A stretch of 64,000 bases of DNA from RBG-16-66-20 sp040752005 (GTDB taxonomy: Bacteria; Pseudomonadota; Gammaproteobacteria; Burkholderiales; SG8-39): assembly GCA_040752005.1 (NCBI GenBank), contig JBFMFX010000002.1:124001-188000 (forward strand). Reading direction: 5' to 3'. Positions 19,114 to 27,554 of the stretch are shown here, piece by piece. The number at the start of each line of letters is the position of its first letter. Positions within the stretch are counted from its first letter, which is position 1. The translations under genes and the position numbers were made by a program. Under the pieces are notes generated by a model that searched no databases, was not told the origin of the DNA, and was given only the letters and a program-made list of their open reading frames with translations.

Positions 19114-19497
19114 CTATTCGCCAGCGCCGCGCTCGGCTTCCCCGCCGCCGACCCGCTCGCGGATGCGCGCGCCCTTGCCCGAGCGCGCGCGCAAATAGTA
19201 GAGCTTGGCGCGGCGAACGTCACCCTTGCGCTTGACCTCGATCGAGGCGATCAGGGGCGAATACGTCTGGAAGGTGCGCTCCACGCCCTCGCCCGAGGAG
19301 ATCTTGCGCACGGTGAAGGAAGAGCGCAGGCCGCGGTTGCGCTTGGCGATCACCACGCCCTCGAACGCCTGCTCGCGCTTCTTGTCGCCCTCGACGACGT
19401 TGACGCGCACCACCACCGTGTCGCCGGGCGAAAAATCCGGCACCTTGCGGCCGATGCGCTTGAGTTCCTCTTGTTCCAGTGTCTCGATCAGGTTCAT
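19114..19497 (-). CDS. rplS: 50S ribosomal protein L19
   Basis: 127 residues; lies at the subunit interface of the ribosome. Family sequence runs throughout: DFSPGDTVVVRVNVVEGDKKR, QAFEGVVIAKRNRGLRSSFTVRKIS, GVERTFQTYSPLIASIEVKRKGDVRRAKLYYLRAR. The C-terminus has an extra Gly/Glu/Arg-rich tail of about 15 residues. The ATG overlaps the trmD stop (ATGA). It is the last gene of rpsP-rimM-trmD-rplS, a conserved ribosome/tRNA-maturation operon. Confidence 0.98.
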   Translation of the reverse strand: MNLIETLEQEELKRIGRKVPDFSPGDTVVVRVNVVEGDKKREQAFEGVVIAKRNRGLRSSFTVRKISSGEGVERTFQTYSPLIASIEVKRKGDVRRAKLYYLRARSGKGARIRERVGGGEAERGAGE

Positions 19498-20231
19498 CGT
19501 GCGTTCTCCCGCCGGAATTCCTCCAGCAATTGTGCCTCTTCCTCGCTCAAGGCGCGCGCGGCGAGCAGATCGGGCCGGCGCAGCCACGTGCGCCCCAGCG
19601 CCTGCTTGAGCCGCCAGCGCCGGATGTTCTCGTGGTGCCCGGACAGGAGCACCTCCGGCACCCGCTCGCCCCGGTACACCTCCGGGCGCGTGTACTGCGG
19701 GCAGTCGAGCAGCCCGCCGGCGAACGACTCCTCGAGCGCGGAGGTCGCGTCGCCGAGCGCCCCGGGCAACTGCCGCACCACCGCGTCGATCACCGCCATC
19801 GCCGCGATCTCCCCGCCCGAGAGCACGAAGTCGCCGAGCGAGAGCTCCTCGTGCACCCGGCGCCGGATGAGGCGCTCGTCCACGCCCTCGTAGCGTCCGC
19901 ACAGCAACAGCACCGCCGGCCGCGCCGCAAGCTCCATCACCTTGCGGTGATCGAGCCTCGCGCCCTGAGGCGAGAGGTACACCACCGGGCCCGCGCCCGC
20001 CGCCTGCGCCGCATCCAGCGCGCGCTCCAGCGGCTCGGCCATCATCACCATCCCCGGCCCGCCGCCGTAGGGCCGGTCATCCACGGTGCGGTAGTTGTCG
20101 GTCGTGAAATCACGCGGATTCCACGTCGCCAGCCGCCACAATCCGGCCTCCAGCGCCCGGCCCGTCACGCCGCAGCGCGCGACCGCGGCGAACATCTCCG
20201 GAAAGAGCGTGACCACGTCGAACCGGATCAC
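19494..20231 (-). CDS. trmD: tRNA (guanine-37-N1)-methyltransferase
   Basis: It methylates G37 next to the anticodon of tRNAs reading CNN codons, preventing frameshifts. The 245-residue SPOUT enzyme shows DVVTLFPEMF, DDRPYGGGPGMVM, YLSPQGARLDH, LLCGRYEGVDERL and LGDFVLSGGEIAAMAVIDA, the trefoil-knot AdoMet site. The start is a GTG at 20231 overlapping the rimM stop (GTGA); the longer open frame upstream is a shadow of rimM. It is co-translated with rimM and rplS. Confidence 0.97.
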   Translation of the reverse strand: MIRFDVVTLFPEMFAAVARCGVTGRALEAGLWRLATWNPRDFTTDNYRTVDDRPYGGGPGMVMMAEPLERALDAAQAAGAGPVVYLSPQGARLDHRKVMELAARPAVLLLCGRYEGVDERLIRRRVHEELSLGDFVLSGGEIAAMAVIDAVVRQLPGALGDATSALEESFAGGLLDCPQYTRPEVYRGERVPEVLLSGHHENIRRWRLKQALGRTWLRRPDLLAARALSEEEAQLLEEFRRENAR

Positions 20232-20725
20232 CAGTCCGCTCCCCACTCCACCTCGATGCGCCGCCGCTCGAGATCCACTCTTTTCACCACCGCCGGCACC
20301 CACGGCAGGAGCCGCGCGCGCTCCCCCGCGAGCTCGACCACTTCGTGCGCCCCGTTGGAGGCGATCGCCTTCACCGTGCCGAGCCACACCCCCTCGGCGT
20401 TCACCACCTCCGCGCCGAGCAGATCGGCGTGGTAGAAAATGCCTTCCTCCGGCTCGGGCAGCTCGGCGCGTTCGACCGCGACCGTGCTTCCCTTGAGCGC
20501 GCGCGCCTCCTCGCGGCTATGCAGCCCTTCCAGCCGCGCGAGCAGCGACCCGGAATGCGGCCGGGTTTCCTCGACGCGCCAGGCCTTCGCACCGATCCAC
20601 CAGGTCCTACATGCGGCGAGTCCGTCGGCCGGTGCCGCCACCCTCACCCAGCCGCGCACGCCGTAGGGGCCGGCAATGCGGCCCATCTCGATCAGTCGCT
20701 CAGGCGGCCTTTGCCGACTTTCCAA
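20228..20725 (-). CDS. rimM: Ribosome maturation factor RimM
   Basis: 165 residues. The N-terminal RimM barrel begins MGRIAGPYGVRGWVRV. A PRC-barrel half carries GIFYHADLLGAEVVNAEG, then LLPWVPAVVKRVDLERRRIEVEW. It binds S19 and helps 30S assembly. The ATG at 20725 overlaps rpsP by 26 bases; a second ATG at 20686, just before GRIAGPYG, is possible but would cut the usual short lead-in. Its stop overlaps trmD. Confidence 0.95.
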   Translation of the reverse strand: MESRQRPPERLIEMGRIAGPYGVRGWVRVAAPADGLAACRTWWIGAKAWRVEETRPHSGSLLARLEGLHSREEARALKGSTVAVERAELPEPEEGIFYHADLLGAEVVNAEGVWLGTVKAIASNGAHEVVELAGERARLLPWVPAVVKRVDLERRRIEVEWGADW

Positions 20726-20957
20726 ACCGCTTGACCAGGCGCTCGACGGTCGGCGAGAGCTTGGCGCCCTTTGCCGTCCACGCGCGCACGCGCTCTAGAT
20801 CCACGCGCAGCGATTCGCGGCCTTCCGGCGCCTTCGGATCGTAAAAGCCCACGCGCTCGAGGAACTTGCCCGAGGCCGCGCGGCGCGAGTCGGCCACGAC
20901 CAGATGAAAGAACGGGCGCTTGTTGGCGCCGCCGCGCGCAAGACGAATGACGACCAT
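20700..20957 (-). CDS. rpsP: 30S ribosomal protein S16
   Basis: 85 residues with the S16 signature MVVIRLARGGANKRPFFHLVVADSRRA at the start, followed by ERVGFYDPKAPEGRESLRVDLERVRAWTAKGAKLSPTV. It is the first gene of the rpsP-rimM-trmD-rplS operon. A good promoter (TATAAT -10) lies 30 bases upstream. Confidence 0.98.
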   Translation of the reverse strand: MVVIRLARGGANKRPFFHLVVADSRRAASGKFLERVGFYDPKAPEGRESLRVDLERVRAWTAKGAKLSPTVERLVKRFGKSAKAA

Positions 20958-20986
20958 TGCCGGGATCCCGTGCCGAAAGGGCGCGA

Positions 20987-21016
20987 ATTATACGGGAAGA
21001 ATCAGGGGTTTGGAAA
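20987..21016 (-). promoter_or_regulatory. Promoter of the rpsP operon
   Basis: On the minus strand TTTCCA (21011-21016; four of six) is 18 bases from a perfect TATAAT (20987-20992). Transcription would begin near 20980, about 23 bases before the rpsP ATG. It fills most of the 75-base gap between ffh and rpsP. Confidence 0.68.
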
Positions 21017-21032
21017 GCCGCGCGGCGCGCGC

Positions 21033-22382
21033 CTAGCGCATCCCCGGCAGCATCCCCTTCATGCCGCGCATCAGGCGCTGGAGGTTGCCGCCCTTCATCA
21101 TCTTCATCATCTGCTGCATCTGCTCGAACTGCTTGAGCAGGCGGTTCACCTCCTGCACCGGCACGCCCGCGCCGGCGGCGATGCGGCGCTTGCGCGACGC
21201 CTTGATGATGTCGGGATTCGCGCGCTCGGCCGGCGTCATCGCGTTGATGATGCCTTCGAGCCTGCGGAACTGGCGCTCGTCCTGAAGCTGCGCCGGGTTC
21301 ACCTGCGCGAGCAACTGCGCCGGCAGCTTGTCGGCGAGCGCCGCAAGCCCCCCCATCTTGCGCATCTGCTCGATCTGGCCCTTGAAGTCCTCCAGGTCGA
21401 AGCCCCTGCCTTTGCGGATCTTCTCGGCGACCTTCTTCGCCTGCTCCAGGTCCACCTGCCGGTGCGCTTCCTCGACCAGCGTCACGATGTCGCCCATGCC
21501 GAGGATGCGCGAGGCCATGCGCTCGGGGTGGAACGGCTCCAGGCCCGAGAGCTTCTCGCCGGTGCCGGCGAACTTGATCGGCTTGCCGGTGACGTGGCGC
21601 ACCGAGAGCGCCGCGCCGCCGCGCGCGTCGCCGTCGAGTTTGGTGAGGATCACTCCGGTCAGCGGCAGGGTGTCGGCGAACGCCTTCGCGGTGCGCACCG
21701 CGTCCTGTCCCTGCATCGCGTCCACGACGAGCAGCGTTTCCGCCGGCGCGAGGATCCGATGCAGCTCGGCGATCTCGCGCATCATGGCCTCGTCGATCGC
21801 CAGGCGTCCGGCGCTGTCGACGATCAGCACGTCGTAGAAGCGAAGCCGCGCCTGCTCGCGCGCCGCGCGCGCGATCTCCTGCGGCTTGTCGCCCGCGGCG
21901 GAAGGATGAAAATCCACTCCCGCCTGCGCCGCCACCGCCTGCAACTGCTCGATCGCCGCCGGCCGGTAGACGTCGCAGGAAACGGCGAGCACCTTCTTTT
22001 TCTGCCCGCGCAGGTGCAGCGCGAGCTTGCCGGCGGTGGTGGTCTTGCCCGAGCCCTGCAGGCCCGCGAGCAGGATCACGGCGGGCGGCTCGACGGCGAG
22101 ATCGAGCGGCACGTTCGCCTCGCCCATCAGCCGGGTGAGCTCGCGGTGCACGACGCCGACCAGCGCCTGGCCGGGCGAAAGGCTGCCGACGACCTCCTGG
22201 CCGAGCGCCTTCTCGCGCACCGCGGCGATGAAGTCCTTCACCACCGGCAACGCGACGTCGGCCTCCAGCAGCGCCACGCGCACTTCGCGCAGCGCGTCCT
22301 GGATGTTGGCTTCGGTCAGTCGCGCTTCGCCGCGGATCGTCTTCACGACCCGCGCCAGGCGCGCGGTCAGGTGGTCAAGCAC
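21033..22382 (-). CDS. ffh: Signal recognition particle protein Ffh
   Basis: The SRP54 GTPase of 449 residues that targets nascent membrane proteins together with 4.5S RNA and FtsY. The N domain starts MLDHLTARLARVVKTIRG. G motifs are GLQGSGKTTTAGKLA, SCDVYRPAAIEQL, DSAGRLAIDE and TKLDGDARGGAALS. The Met-rich M domain ends in QMQQMMKMMKGGNLQRLMRG. The start codon is a GTG at 22382 with no clear Shine-Dalgarno. It is divergent from the CcsA-like gene, as in many beta- and gammaproteobacteria. Confidence 0.98.
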   Translation of the reverse strand: MLDHLTARLARVVKTIRGEARLTEANIQDALREVRVALLEADVALPVVKDFIAAVREKALGQEVVGSLSPGQALVGVVHRELTRLMGEANVPLDLAVEPPAVILLAGLQGSGKTTTAGKLALHLRGQKKKVLAVSCDVYRPAAIEQLQAVAAQAGVDFHPSAAGDKPQEIARAAREQARLRFYDVLIVDSAGRLAIDEAMMREIAELHRILAPAETLLVVDAMQGQDAVRTAKAFADTLPLTGVILTKLDGDARGGAALSVRHVTGKPIKFAGTGEKLSGLEPFHPERMASRILGMGDIVTLVEEAHRQVDLEQAKKVAEKIRKGRGFDLEDFKGQIEQMRKMGGLAALADKLPAQLLAQVNPAQLQDERQFRRLEGIINAMTPAERANPDIIKASRKRRIAAGAGVPVQEVNRLLKQFEQMQQMMKMMKGGNLQRLMRGMKGMLPGMR

Positions 22383-22420
22383 GGGGTGCTAAACTCGAAC
22401 GCGAGGTGTCCGCCATTCTA

Positions 22421-23236
22421 ATGCACGGCCCCGCCCTCTACGCGGCCGCGGCCGCGGGGTACGCCGCGCTCGCGGCCTGGTTCTGGCGAACGCGCTGGCG
22501 CGCCGGCGCGACGCCCTCCGGCCTCACGCTCGTCGAGCGCCTCGCCTTGCTGGTGCCGCTCGCGCTGCACGCCTGGCTGCTCTACGCCGATCTCTTTCTC
22601 GCGCCGGAGCTGCGGTTCGGCTTCGCGCAGGCACTGTCGGTGACCCTCGCCGTCGGCGTCGCCATCTACTGGGTCGAGAGCCTGTTTCTGCGCCTGGACG
22701 GCATGGAGCCGCTCATTCTGCCACTCGCCGCGCTCGCCGCCTTGCTGCCGGCGCTGTTTCCGGGGCTCGCCAGCCGCGGCGCACCCGCTTCCTTCGAGTT
22801 CCGCTTCCATGTCGTGCTGGCGATGGCCGCCTACAGCGTGTTCACGCTAGCGATGCTGCATGCCGTGCTGATGGCGCTCGCCGAGCGCCGCCTGCACCGC
22901 AAGCAGAGACTGGCGTTCAACCTGCCGCCGCTGCTCACGCTGGAGCGGCTGCTGTTTCGCCTGATCGGGACGGCGTTCGTGCTGCTCACGCTCACGCTCG
23001 CCACCGGCATCCTGTATTCCGAGTCGCTGTTCGGGCGGCCGCTGCGCCTCGATCACAAGACGCTGTTCGCGCTGCTGTCGTGGGCGACCTTTGCGGCTCT
23101 TCTCGCCGGCCGACGCCTGCGCGGCTGGCGCGGTCGCACCGCGCTGCGCTGGACGCTTTCGGGCTTCACCCTGCTGCTGCTCGCCTACGTCGGCAGCCGG
23201 TTCGTGCTCGAGGTCATCCTCGGCCGCGGCCAGTAG
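22421..23236 (+). CDS. CcsA/YpjD-like inner-membrane cytochrome c assembly family protein
   Basis: About 271 residues with eight hydrophobic segments. It belongs to the cytochrome_C_asm (CcsA/CcmC-like) family, of which the divergent ffh neighbour ypjD/corB of enterobacteria is a member. Histidines sit near helix ends (PLALHAWLLYADL, FRFHVVLAMAAYSVFTLAMLH, LRLDHKTLFALLSW), as expected for haem-handling relatives. Haem binding is not shown. I use the ATG at 22421; a GTG at 22406 in frame would add five residues. The next gene codes the DUF21/CBS partner often found beside it. Confidence 0.8.
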   Translation: MHGPALYAAAAAGYAALAAWFWRTRWRAGATPSGLTLVERLALLVPLALHAWLLYADLFLAPELRFGFAQALSVTLAVGVAIYWVESLFLRLDGMEPLILPLAALAALLPALFPGLASRGAPASFEFRFHVVLAMAAYSVFTLAMLHAVLMALAERRLHRKQRLAFNLPPLLTLERLLFRLIGTAFVLLTLTLATGILYSESLFGRPLRLDHKTLFALLSWATFAALLAGRRLRGWRGRTALRWTLSGFTLLLLAYVGSRFVLEVILGRGQ

Positions 23237-23280
23237 CGCGCCGCGTTTCCCCGGGCGCAGCCGGCAACGAGAGGAGTCCC

Positions 23281-24603
23281 ATGGAAATCGCGATCCTCGC
23301 CAGCCTGATCCTGCTGAACGGCCTGTTCGCCATGTCGGAGGTCGCGCTGCTCACCGCGCGGCGCACCCGCCTCGCCGCACGCGCCGCGAAGGGCGACGCG
23401 CTCGCCGCCGCCGCCGCGCGCCTGGCTGCCGACCCGACGCACTTTCTCTCCACGATCCAGATCGGGATCACAGCCATCGGCCTGCTGAATGGCATCTTCG
23501 GCGAAGCGGTGCTCGCGCCACCGCTGGCGGCGTGGCTGCACGCGTTCGGAATGGAGGCGCGCGCGAGCGGCATCGTCGCGACCGTGCTGGTGGTGGTCGC
23601 GGTCACTTACATCTCGATCGTGATCGGCGAGCTGGTACCCAAGCGCCTCGGCCAGGTGAACGCCGAGGCGGTGGCGCGCCTCGCCGCCTGGCCGATGCGC
23701 GTGCTCGCGGCCACCTCCGCGCCGTTCGTGAAGCTGCTCGCCGCCTCGACCAACGCGATCCTCGCGCCGCTGTTCGTGCTGCTGCGCGTGCGCGGGCGCG
23801 GCGACGAGGCCGAAGCGCTCACGCCCGAGGAAATCCGCGCCCTGGTGCTCGAGTCCTCGCGCTTCATGCCGAAAAAGCACGTCTCGATGCTCGTCAATCT
23901 CTTCGACATCCAGGCGGTCACGGTGCAGGACGTGATGGTGCCGCGCGCGCGCATCGAGGCGATCCGGCTCGACGACGACCTCGACACGATCCGGCGCCAG
24001 ATCGCGACCGCCTACCACCGCGAGATCCCGGTCTACCGCGGCGGCGGCGGCGACGAGATCGCCGGGATCCTGCACGTGCGCAAGGTGGTCGGGCTGCTCG
24101 CCTCGGGGGCGCTGGACGCCGCCGCGCTGGAGGCGCTGCTCGACGAGCCCTATTTCGTGCCGGCGGCGACGCCGGTCGTCACGCAACTGCAGTACTTCCA
24201 AGAGCGCCGCAGCCGTATGGCGCTGGTGGTGGACGAGTACGGCGAGCTGATGGGCCTGGTGACGCTGGAGGATATCGTCGAAGAGATCATCGGCAAGTTC
24301 ACGACCACCCTGCCGGGCGCGCCGGCGATCGCCTGGGATGCCGACGGCGTCGCCACCGTGGACGGGGCGACGCCGGTGCGCGAGGTGAACCGGGCTCTGG
24401 GGTTGGAGCTGCCCACCGGCGGGCCGAAGACGCTCAACGGACTCATCCTGGAGCACCTGCAGGACATCCCGGAGGCCGACGTGTCGGTGAAGATCGCCGG
24501 AGTGCCGATGGAGATCGTGCACACGCAGGGCCGCGCGGTAAAAACCGTGCGGCTGTTCCGGCCCCGGCCTGCCGCTTCCGAGCGACCGGCGGGGCAGGCG
24601 TAA
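23281..24603 (+). CDS. DUF21/CNNM-type HlyC/CorC family protein with CBS pair
   Basis: 440 residues in three parts. An N-terminal DUF21 membrane domain (about 1-190) has the family motif IGELVPKRLGQVNAE. A CBS pair follows (about 210-330; QDVMVPRARIEAIRLD ... HREIPVYRG ... LVVDEYGELMGLVTLEDIVEEIIG). A CorC/HlyC C-terminal domain ends it. Members are linked to magnesium or cobalt efflux or tolerance; the old haemolysin label is doubtful. A clear Shine-Dalgarno (GAGAGGAG) sets the ATG at 23281. It follows the CcsA-like gene by 44 bases, likely in one transcript. Confidence 0.9.
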   Translation: MEIAILASLILLNGLFAMSEVALLTARRTRLAARAAKGDALAAAAARLAADPTHFLSTIQIGITAIGLLNGIFGEAVLAPPLAAWLHAFGMEARASGIVATVLVVVAVTYISIVIGELVPKRLGQVNAEAVARLAAWPMRVLAATSAPFVKLLAASTNAILAPLFVLLRVRGRGDEAEALTPEEIRALVLESSRFMPKKHVSMLVNLFDIQAVTVQDVMVPRARIEAIRLDDDLDTIRRQIATAYHREIPVYRGGGGDEIAGILHVRKVVGLLASGALDAAALEALLDEPYFVPAATPVVTQLQYFQERRSRMALVVDEYGELMGLVTLEDIVEEIIGKFTTTLPGAPAIAWDADGVATVDGATPVREVNRALGLELPTGGPKTLNGLILEHLQDIPEADVSVKIAGVPMEIVHTQGRAVKTVRLFRPRPAASERPAGQA

Positions 24604-24712
24604 AAGTGAAGGCGCTCATGGACTTGTCCGGCAAACCTCAGGGTTTACAAAAGGTCAAGGCGGAGGCATCATGCCGCGCGGCCGGATAGAATTCACGCAG
24701 GAGGCCTGACAC

Positions 24713-25933
24713 ATGGCGACAGCGGCAGCGGCGGCGCCGAAAGCGAAGGAATTCACCTTCTCCTGGGAGGGCAAGGACCGGTCCGGCAAGACGGTGCGCG
24801 GCGAGCTGCGCGCGGCCGGCGAAAACATCGTGCAGGCGACGCTGCGCCGCCAGGGCATCACGGTCTCCAAGATCCGCAAGCAGCGTACGAGCGGCGGCAA
24901 GATCACCGAGAAGGACGTCGCGCTCTTCACGCGCCAGATGGCGACGATGATGAAGGCGGGCGTGCCGCTGCTGCAGGCCTTCGACATCGTCGGCAAGGGC
25001 GCCTCCAACCCGGCGGTGGCGAGGCTGCTCATCGACATCAAGACCGATGTCGAAACCGGCTCCTCGCTCGCGCAGGCGTTCCGCAAGTATCCGCTTTACT
25101 TCGACGCGCTGTTCTGCAACCTGGTCGCCGCCGGCGAAGCGGCCGGGATCCTCGAGAACCTGCTCGATCGCCTGGCCACCTACAAGGAGAAGATCCTCGC
25201 CATCAAGGCGAAGATCAAGAGCGCGCTCTTTTACCCGGTGGCGATCATCGTCGTCGCGTTCATCATCACCGCGGTGATCATGATCTTCGTCATCCCGGCG
25301 TTCAAGAGCGTGTTCACGAGCTTCGGCGCCGACCTGCCGGCCCCGACGCTGGTGGTGATGGCGATCTCGGACTGGTTCGTCGCCAACTGGTACATCATCT
25401 TTCCGGCGCTCGGTGGCGCCGTGTGGGGGTTCCTGGAATTCTGGAAGCGCTCGCTCGCGATGCAGATTTTCATGGACCGCCTGATGCTGCGCATGCCGGT
25501 GTTCGGCGACCTGGTGAAGAAGTCCTCCATCGCGCGCTGGACACGGACGCTGGCGACGATGTTCTCGGCCGGCGTACCGCTGGTCGAGGCGCTCGACTCG
25601 GTGGGCGGCGCGGCGGGCAACTACGTGTACCAGGAGGCGACGATCAAGATCAAGGGCGAGGTCTCGACCGGCATCGGGCTCACCGTGGCGATGCAGAACT
25701 CGGGCGTGTTTCCTCCGATGGTGGTGCAGATGTGCGCGATCGGCGAGGAAACCGGCGCGCTCGACGCGATGCTCGGCAAGGTCGCCGACTTCTACGAGGC
25801 GGAGGTGGACGACGCGGTCGAGGCGCTGTCCTCGCTAATGGAACCGATCATCATGGTGGTTCTCGGCACGCTCATCGGCGGCATGGTGGTGGCGATGTAC
25901 CTGCCGATCTTCAAGCTCGGCGGCGCCGTATAA
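24713..25933 (+). CDS. pilC: Type IV pilus inner-membrane platform protein PilC (T2SS F family)
   Basis: 406 residues with two GspF/PilC repeats. The first (LFTRQMATMMKAGVPLLQAF) lies at about 70-190, the second (ARWTRTLATMFSAGVPLVEAL) at about 275-395; each is followed by hydrophobic helices. It anchors the assembly ATPase in the membrane. The usual upstream pilB is absent here; instead a DUF21/CBS gene precedes it. A Shine-Dalgarno AGGAGG lies 8 bases before the ATG. pilD follows by 4 bases. Confidence 0.95.
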   Translation: MATAAAAAPKAKEFTFSWEGKDRSGKTVRGELRAAGENIVQATLRRQGITVSKIRKQRTSGGKITEKDVALFTRQMATMMKAGVPLLQAFDIVGKGASNPAVARLLIDIKTDVETGSSLAQAFRKYPLYFDALFCNLVAAGEAAGILENLLDRLATYKEKILAIKAKIKSALFYPVAIIVVAFIITAVIMIFVIPAFKSVFTSFGADLPAPTLVVMAISDWFVANWYIIFPALGGAVWGFLEFWKRSLAMQIFMDRLMLRMPVFGDLVKKSSIARWTRTLATMFSAGVPLVEALDSVGGAAGNYVYQEATIKIKGEVSTGIGLTVAMQNSGVFPPMVVQMCAIGEETGALDAMLGKVADFYEAEVDDAVEALSSLMEPIIMVVLGTLIGGMVVAMYLPIFKLGGAV

Positions 25934-25937
25934 GCGC

Positions 25938-26864
25938 ATGAGCGTACTGGGCTGGCTCACCCAGCCCGCCGTCTTTCCCTGGGTCGCGCTCGGGCTTGGC
26001 CTGTGCGTCGGCTCGTTCCTCAACGTCGTGATCCACCGCCTGCCGCGCATGATGGAGCGCGAGTGGCTGGCAAACATCCCGGAAATCCTCCAGGAGACGC
26101 GCGAACTCGCCGACCGTGAAACGGCGCGGCGCCTGGCGAGCGAGGTCCGGCAGGCGGCCTCGGCGGTGCTCGCCGAGCGGCTCGGTCTCGCTTCGCCGCG
26201 CTCGCGCTGCCCGTCGTGCGGCCGCGCGATCGCGGCTTGGGAAAACATCCCGCTTCTGAGCTGGGTGCTGCTGCGCGGGCGCTGCGCCGGCTGCGGCGCG
26301 CGCATCTCGCTGCGCTACCCGGCGGTGGAGCTGCTCGCCGGCCTCGGTGCCGGCTGGGCGGCGTGGCACTTCGGCTTCGGCCTGGCGGCGGCGGGGGCCG
26401 CGCTCTTCATCTGGGCGGCGATCGCGCTCGCCTTCATTGACCAGGCGACGGGGTACCTGCCCGACGACATCACGCTGCCGCTCGCGTGGGCGGGGTTGCT
26501 CCTCAACGTCCCGGGCACGTTCGTGCCGCTTCCGGACGCGGTGCTCGGCGCCGCCGCCGGCTATCTCTTTCTGTGGGTGGTGTACCAGGGATTCAAGCTC
26601 GCGACCGGCAAGGAAGGCATGGGCTACGGCGACTTCAAGATGAACGCGGCGGTGGGCGCCTTTCTCGGCTGGAAGATGCTGCCGCTCGTCATCCTGGTAT
26701 CGGCGCTTGTCGGCCTTGTCGCCGGCATCGCGCAGATGCTCGCCGCGCGCGGCGGATGGGACGCCAACTTCCGCTTCCACTTCGGTCCTTACATCGCCGT
26801 CGCCGGCGTCGTGGCGATGTTCTGGGGCGAGCCGATCCTCGCCTGGTACCTCGGGCGCGCGTGA
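25938..26864 (+). CDS. pilD: Prepilin peptidase / N-methyltransferase PilD
   Basis: 308 residues, polytopic. It cuts and N-methylates type IV prepilins. The N-terminal SFLNVVIHRLP is followed by a zinc knuckle CPSCG...CAGCG (two CxxC). The two catalytic aspartates are in AFIDQATGYLPDDIT and GMGYGDFKMNAAVG. Between the first helix and the zinc site lies a charged helical insertion of about 45 residues, common in this subgroup. It starts 4 bases after pilC and its stop overlaps coaE, the usual pilC-pilD-coaE order. Confidence 0.96.
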   Translation: MSVLGWLTQPAVFPWVALGLGLCVGSFLNVVIHRLPRMMEREWLANIPEILQETRELADRETARRLASEVRQAASAVLAERLGLASPRSRCPSCGRAIAAWENIPLLSWVLLRGRCAGCGARISLRYPAVELLAGLGAGWAAWHFGFGLAAAGAALFIWAAIALAFIDQATGYLPDDITLPLAWAGLLLNVPGTFVPLPDAVLGAAAGYLFLWVVYQGFKLATGKEGMGYGDFKMNAAVGAFLGWKMLPLVILVSALVGLVAGIAQMLAARGGWDANFRFHFGPYIAVAGVVAMFWGEPILAWYLGRA

Positions 26865-27463
26865 CCTTCGTCGTCGGCCTCACCGGCGGAATCGGCAGCG
26901 GCAAGAGCGCGGCCGCCGAGCACTTCGCGCGCCTCGGCGTCGCGGTGGTGGACACCGACGTGATCGCCCACGAACTCACCCGCGCGGGCGGCGCGGCGAT
27001 CGGCGCCATACGCGCGCAGTTCGGCGACGCGGTGATCGCCCCGGACGGCGCGATGGACCGCGCGAAGATGCGCGCGCTCGTCTTCGCCGACCCGCAGGCG
27101 AAGCGGCGGCTGGAAGCGCTGCTCCACCCGATGATCCGCGCCGAGGCCGAGCGGCGCATAGCCGCGGCTCGGACGCCCTATGTGGTGCTCGTCGTGCCGC
27201 TGCTGGTCGAATCGGGCGACTACCGCGCGCGCGTGCAGCGCGTGCTGGTGGTGGACTGCCCCGAGGCGCTTCAGATCGAGCGTGTCGTCGCGCGCAGCGG
27301 CCTTACGCCGGCCGAAGTCGAGGCGATCCTCCGCAGCCAGGCATCGCGCCAGGCGAGGCTTGCCGCCGCCGACGATGTGATTGACAACTCGGGAGATCTT
27401 GCTGCGCTGCACAAGCAGGTCGAGAAGCTCCATGAGCTCTACCTTGCGCTCGCCCGCGCGTGA
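26861..27463 (+). CDS. coaE: Dephospho-CoA kinase
   Basis: The last step of coenzyme A synthesis. It has 200 residues with P-loop GLTGGIGSGKSAAAE near residue 9, DTDVIAHELTRAG, LLHPMIRAEAERR, VPLLVESGDYRARV and VDCPEALQIERVVAR. The start is a GTG at 26861 that overlaps the pilD stop (GTGA); there is no other good start in frame near the P-loop. Confidence 0.96.
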   Translation: MTFVVGLTGGIGSGKSAAAEHFARLGVAVVDTDVIAHELTRAGGAAIGAIRAQFGDAVIAPDGAMDRAKMRALVFADPQAKRRLEALLHPMIRAEAERRIAAARTPYVVLVVPLLVESGDYRARVQRVLVVDCPEALQIERVVARSGLTPAEVEAILRSQASRQARLAAADDVIDNSGDLAALHKQVEKLHELYLALARA

Positions 27464-27472
27464 GCCGTTGAT

Positions 27473-27501
27473 TTGTCTTACCCCGGCAAATCGCTCAGAA
27501 T
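27473..27501 (+). promoter_or_regulatory. Possible promoter of zapD-yacG
   Basis: TTGTCT (27473-27478), a 17-base spacer and CAGAAT (27496-27501) match four of six bases in each box. They lie in the 91-base gap between coaE and zapD. A weak call, but this is the only sizeable gap in the coaE-yacG run. Confidence 0.35.
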
Positions 27502-27554
27502 CCGGCCACCTTCCCGCGCCGGAAGGGCGTCCGAGGAGCTCGCGAACCGCCGCC

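Noticed and set aside
24604..24712. Possible gene or sigma-54 promoter before pilC
   Set aside because: No GG-N10-GC pair at proper spacing and only a 12-codon ORF; nothing supportable.
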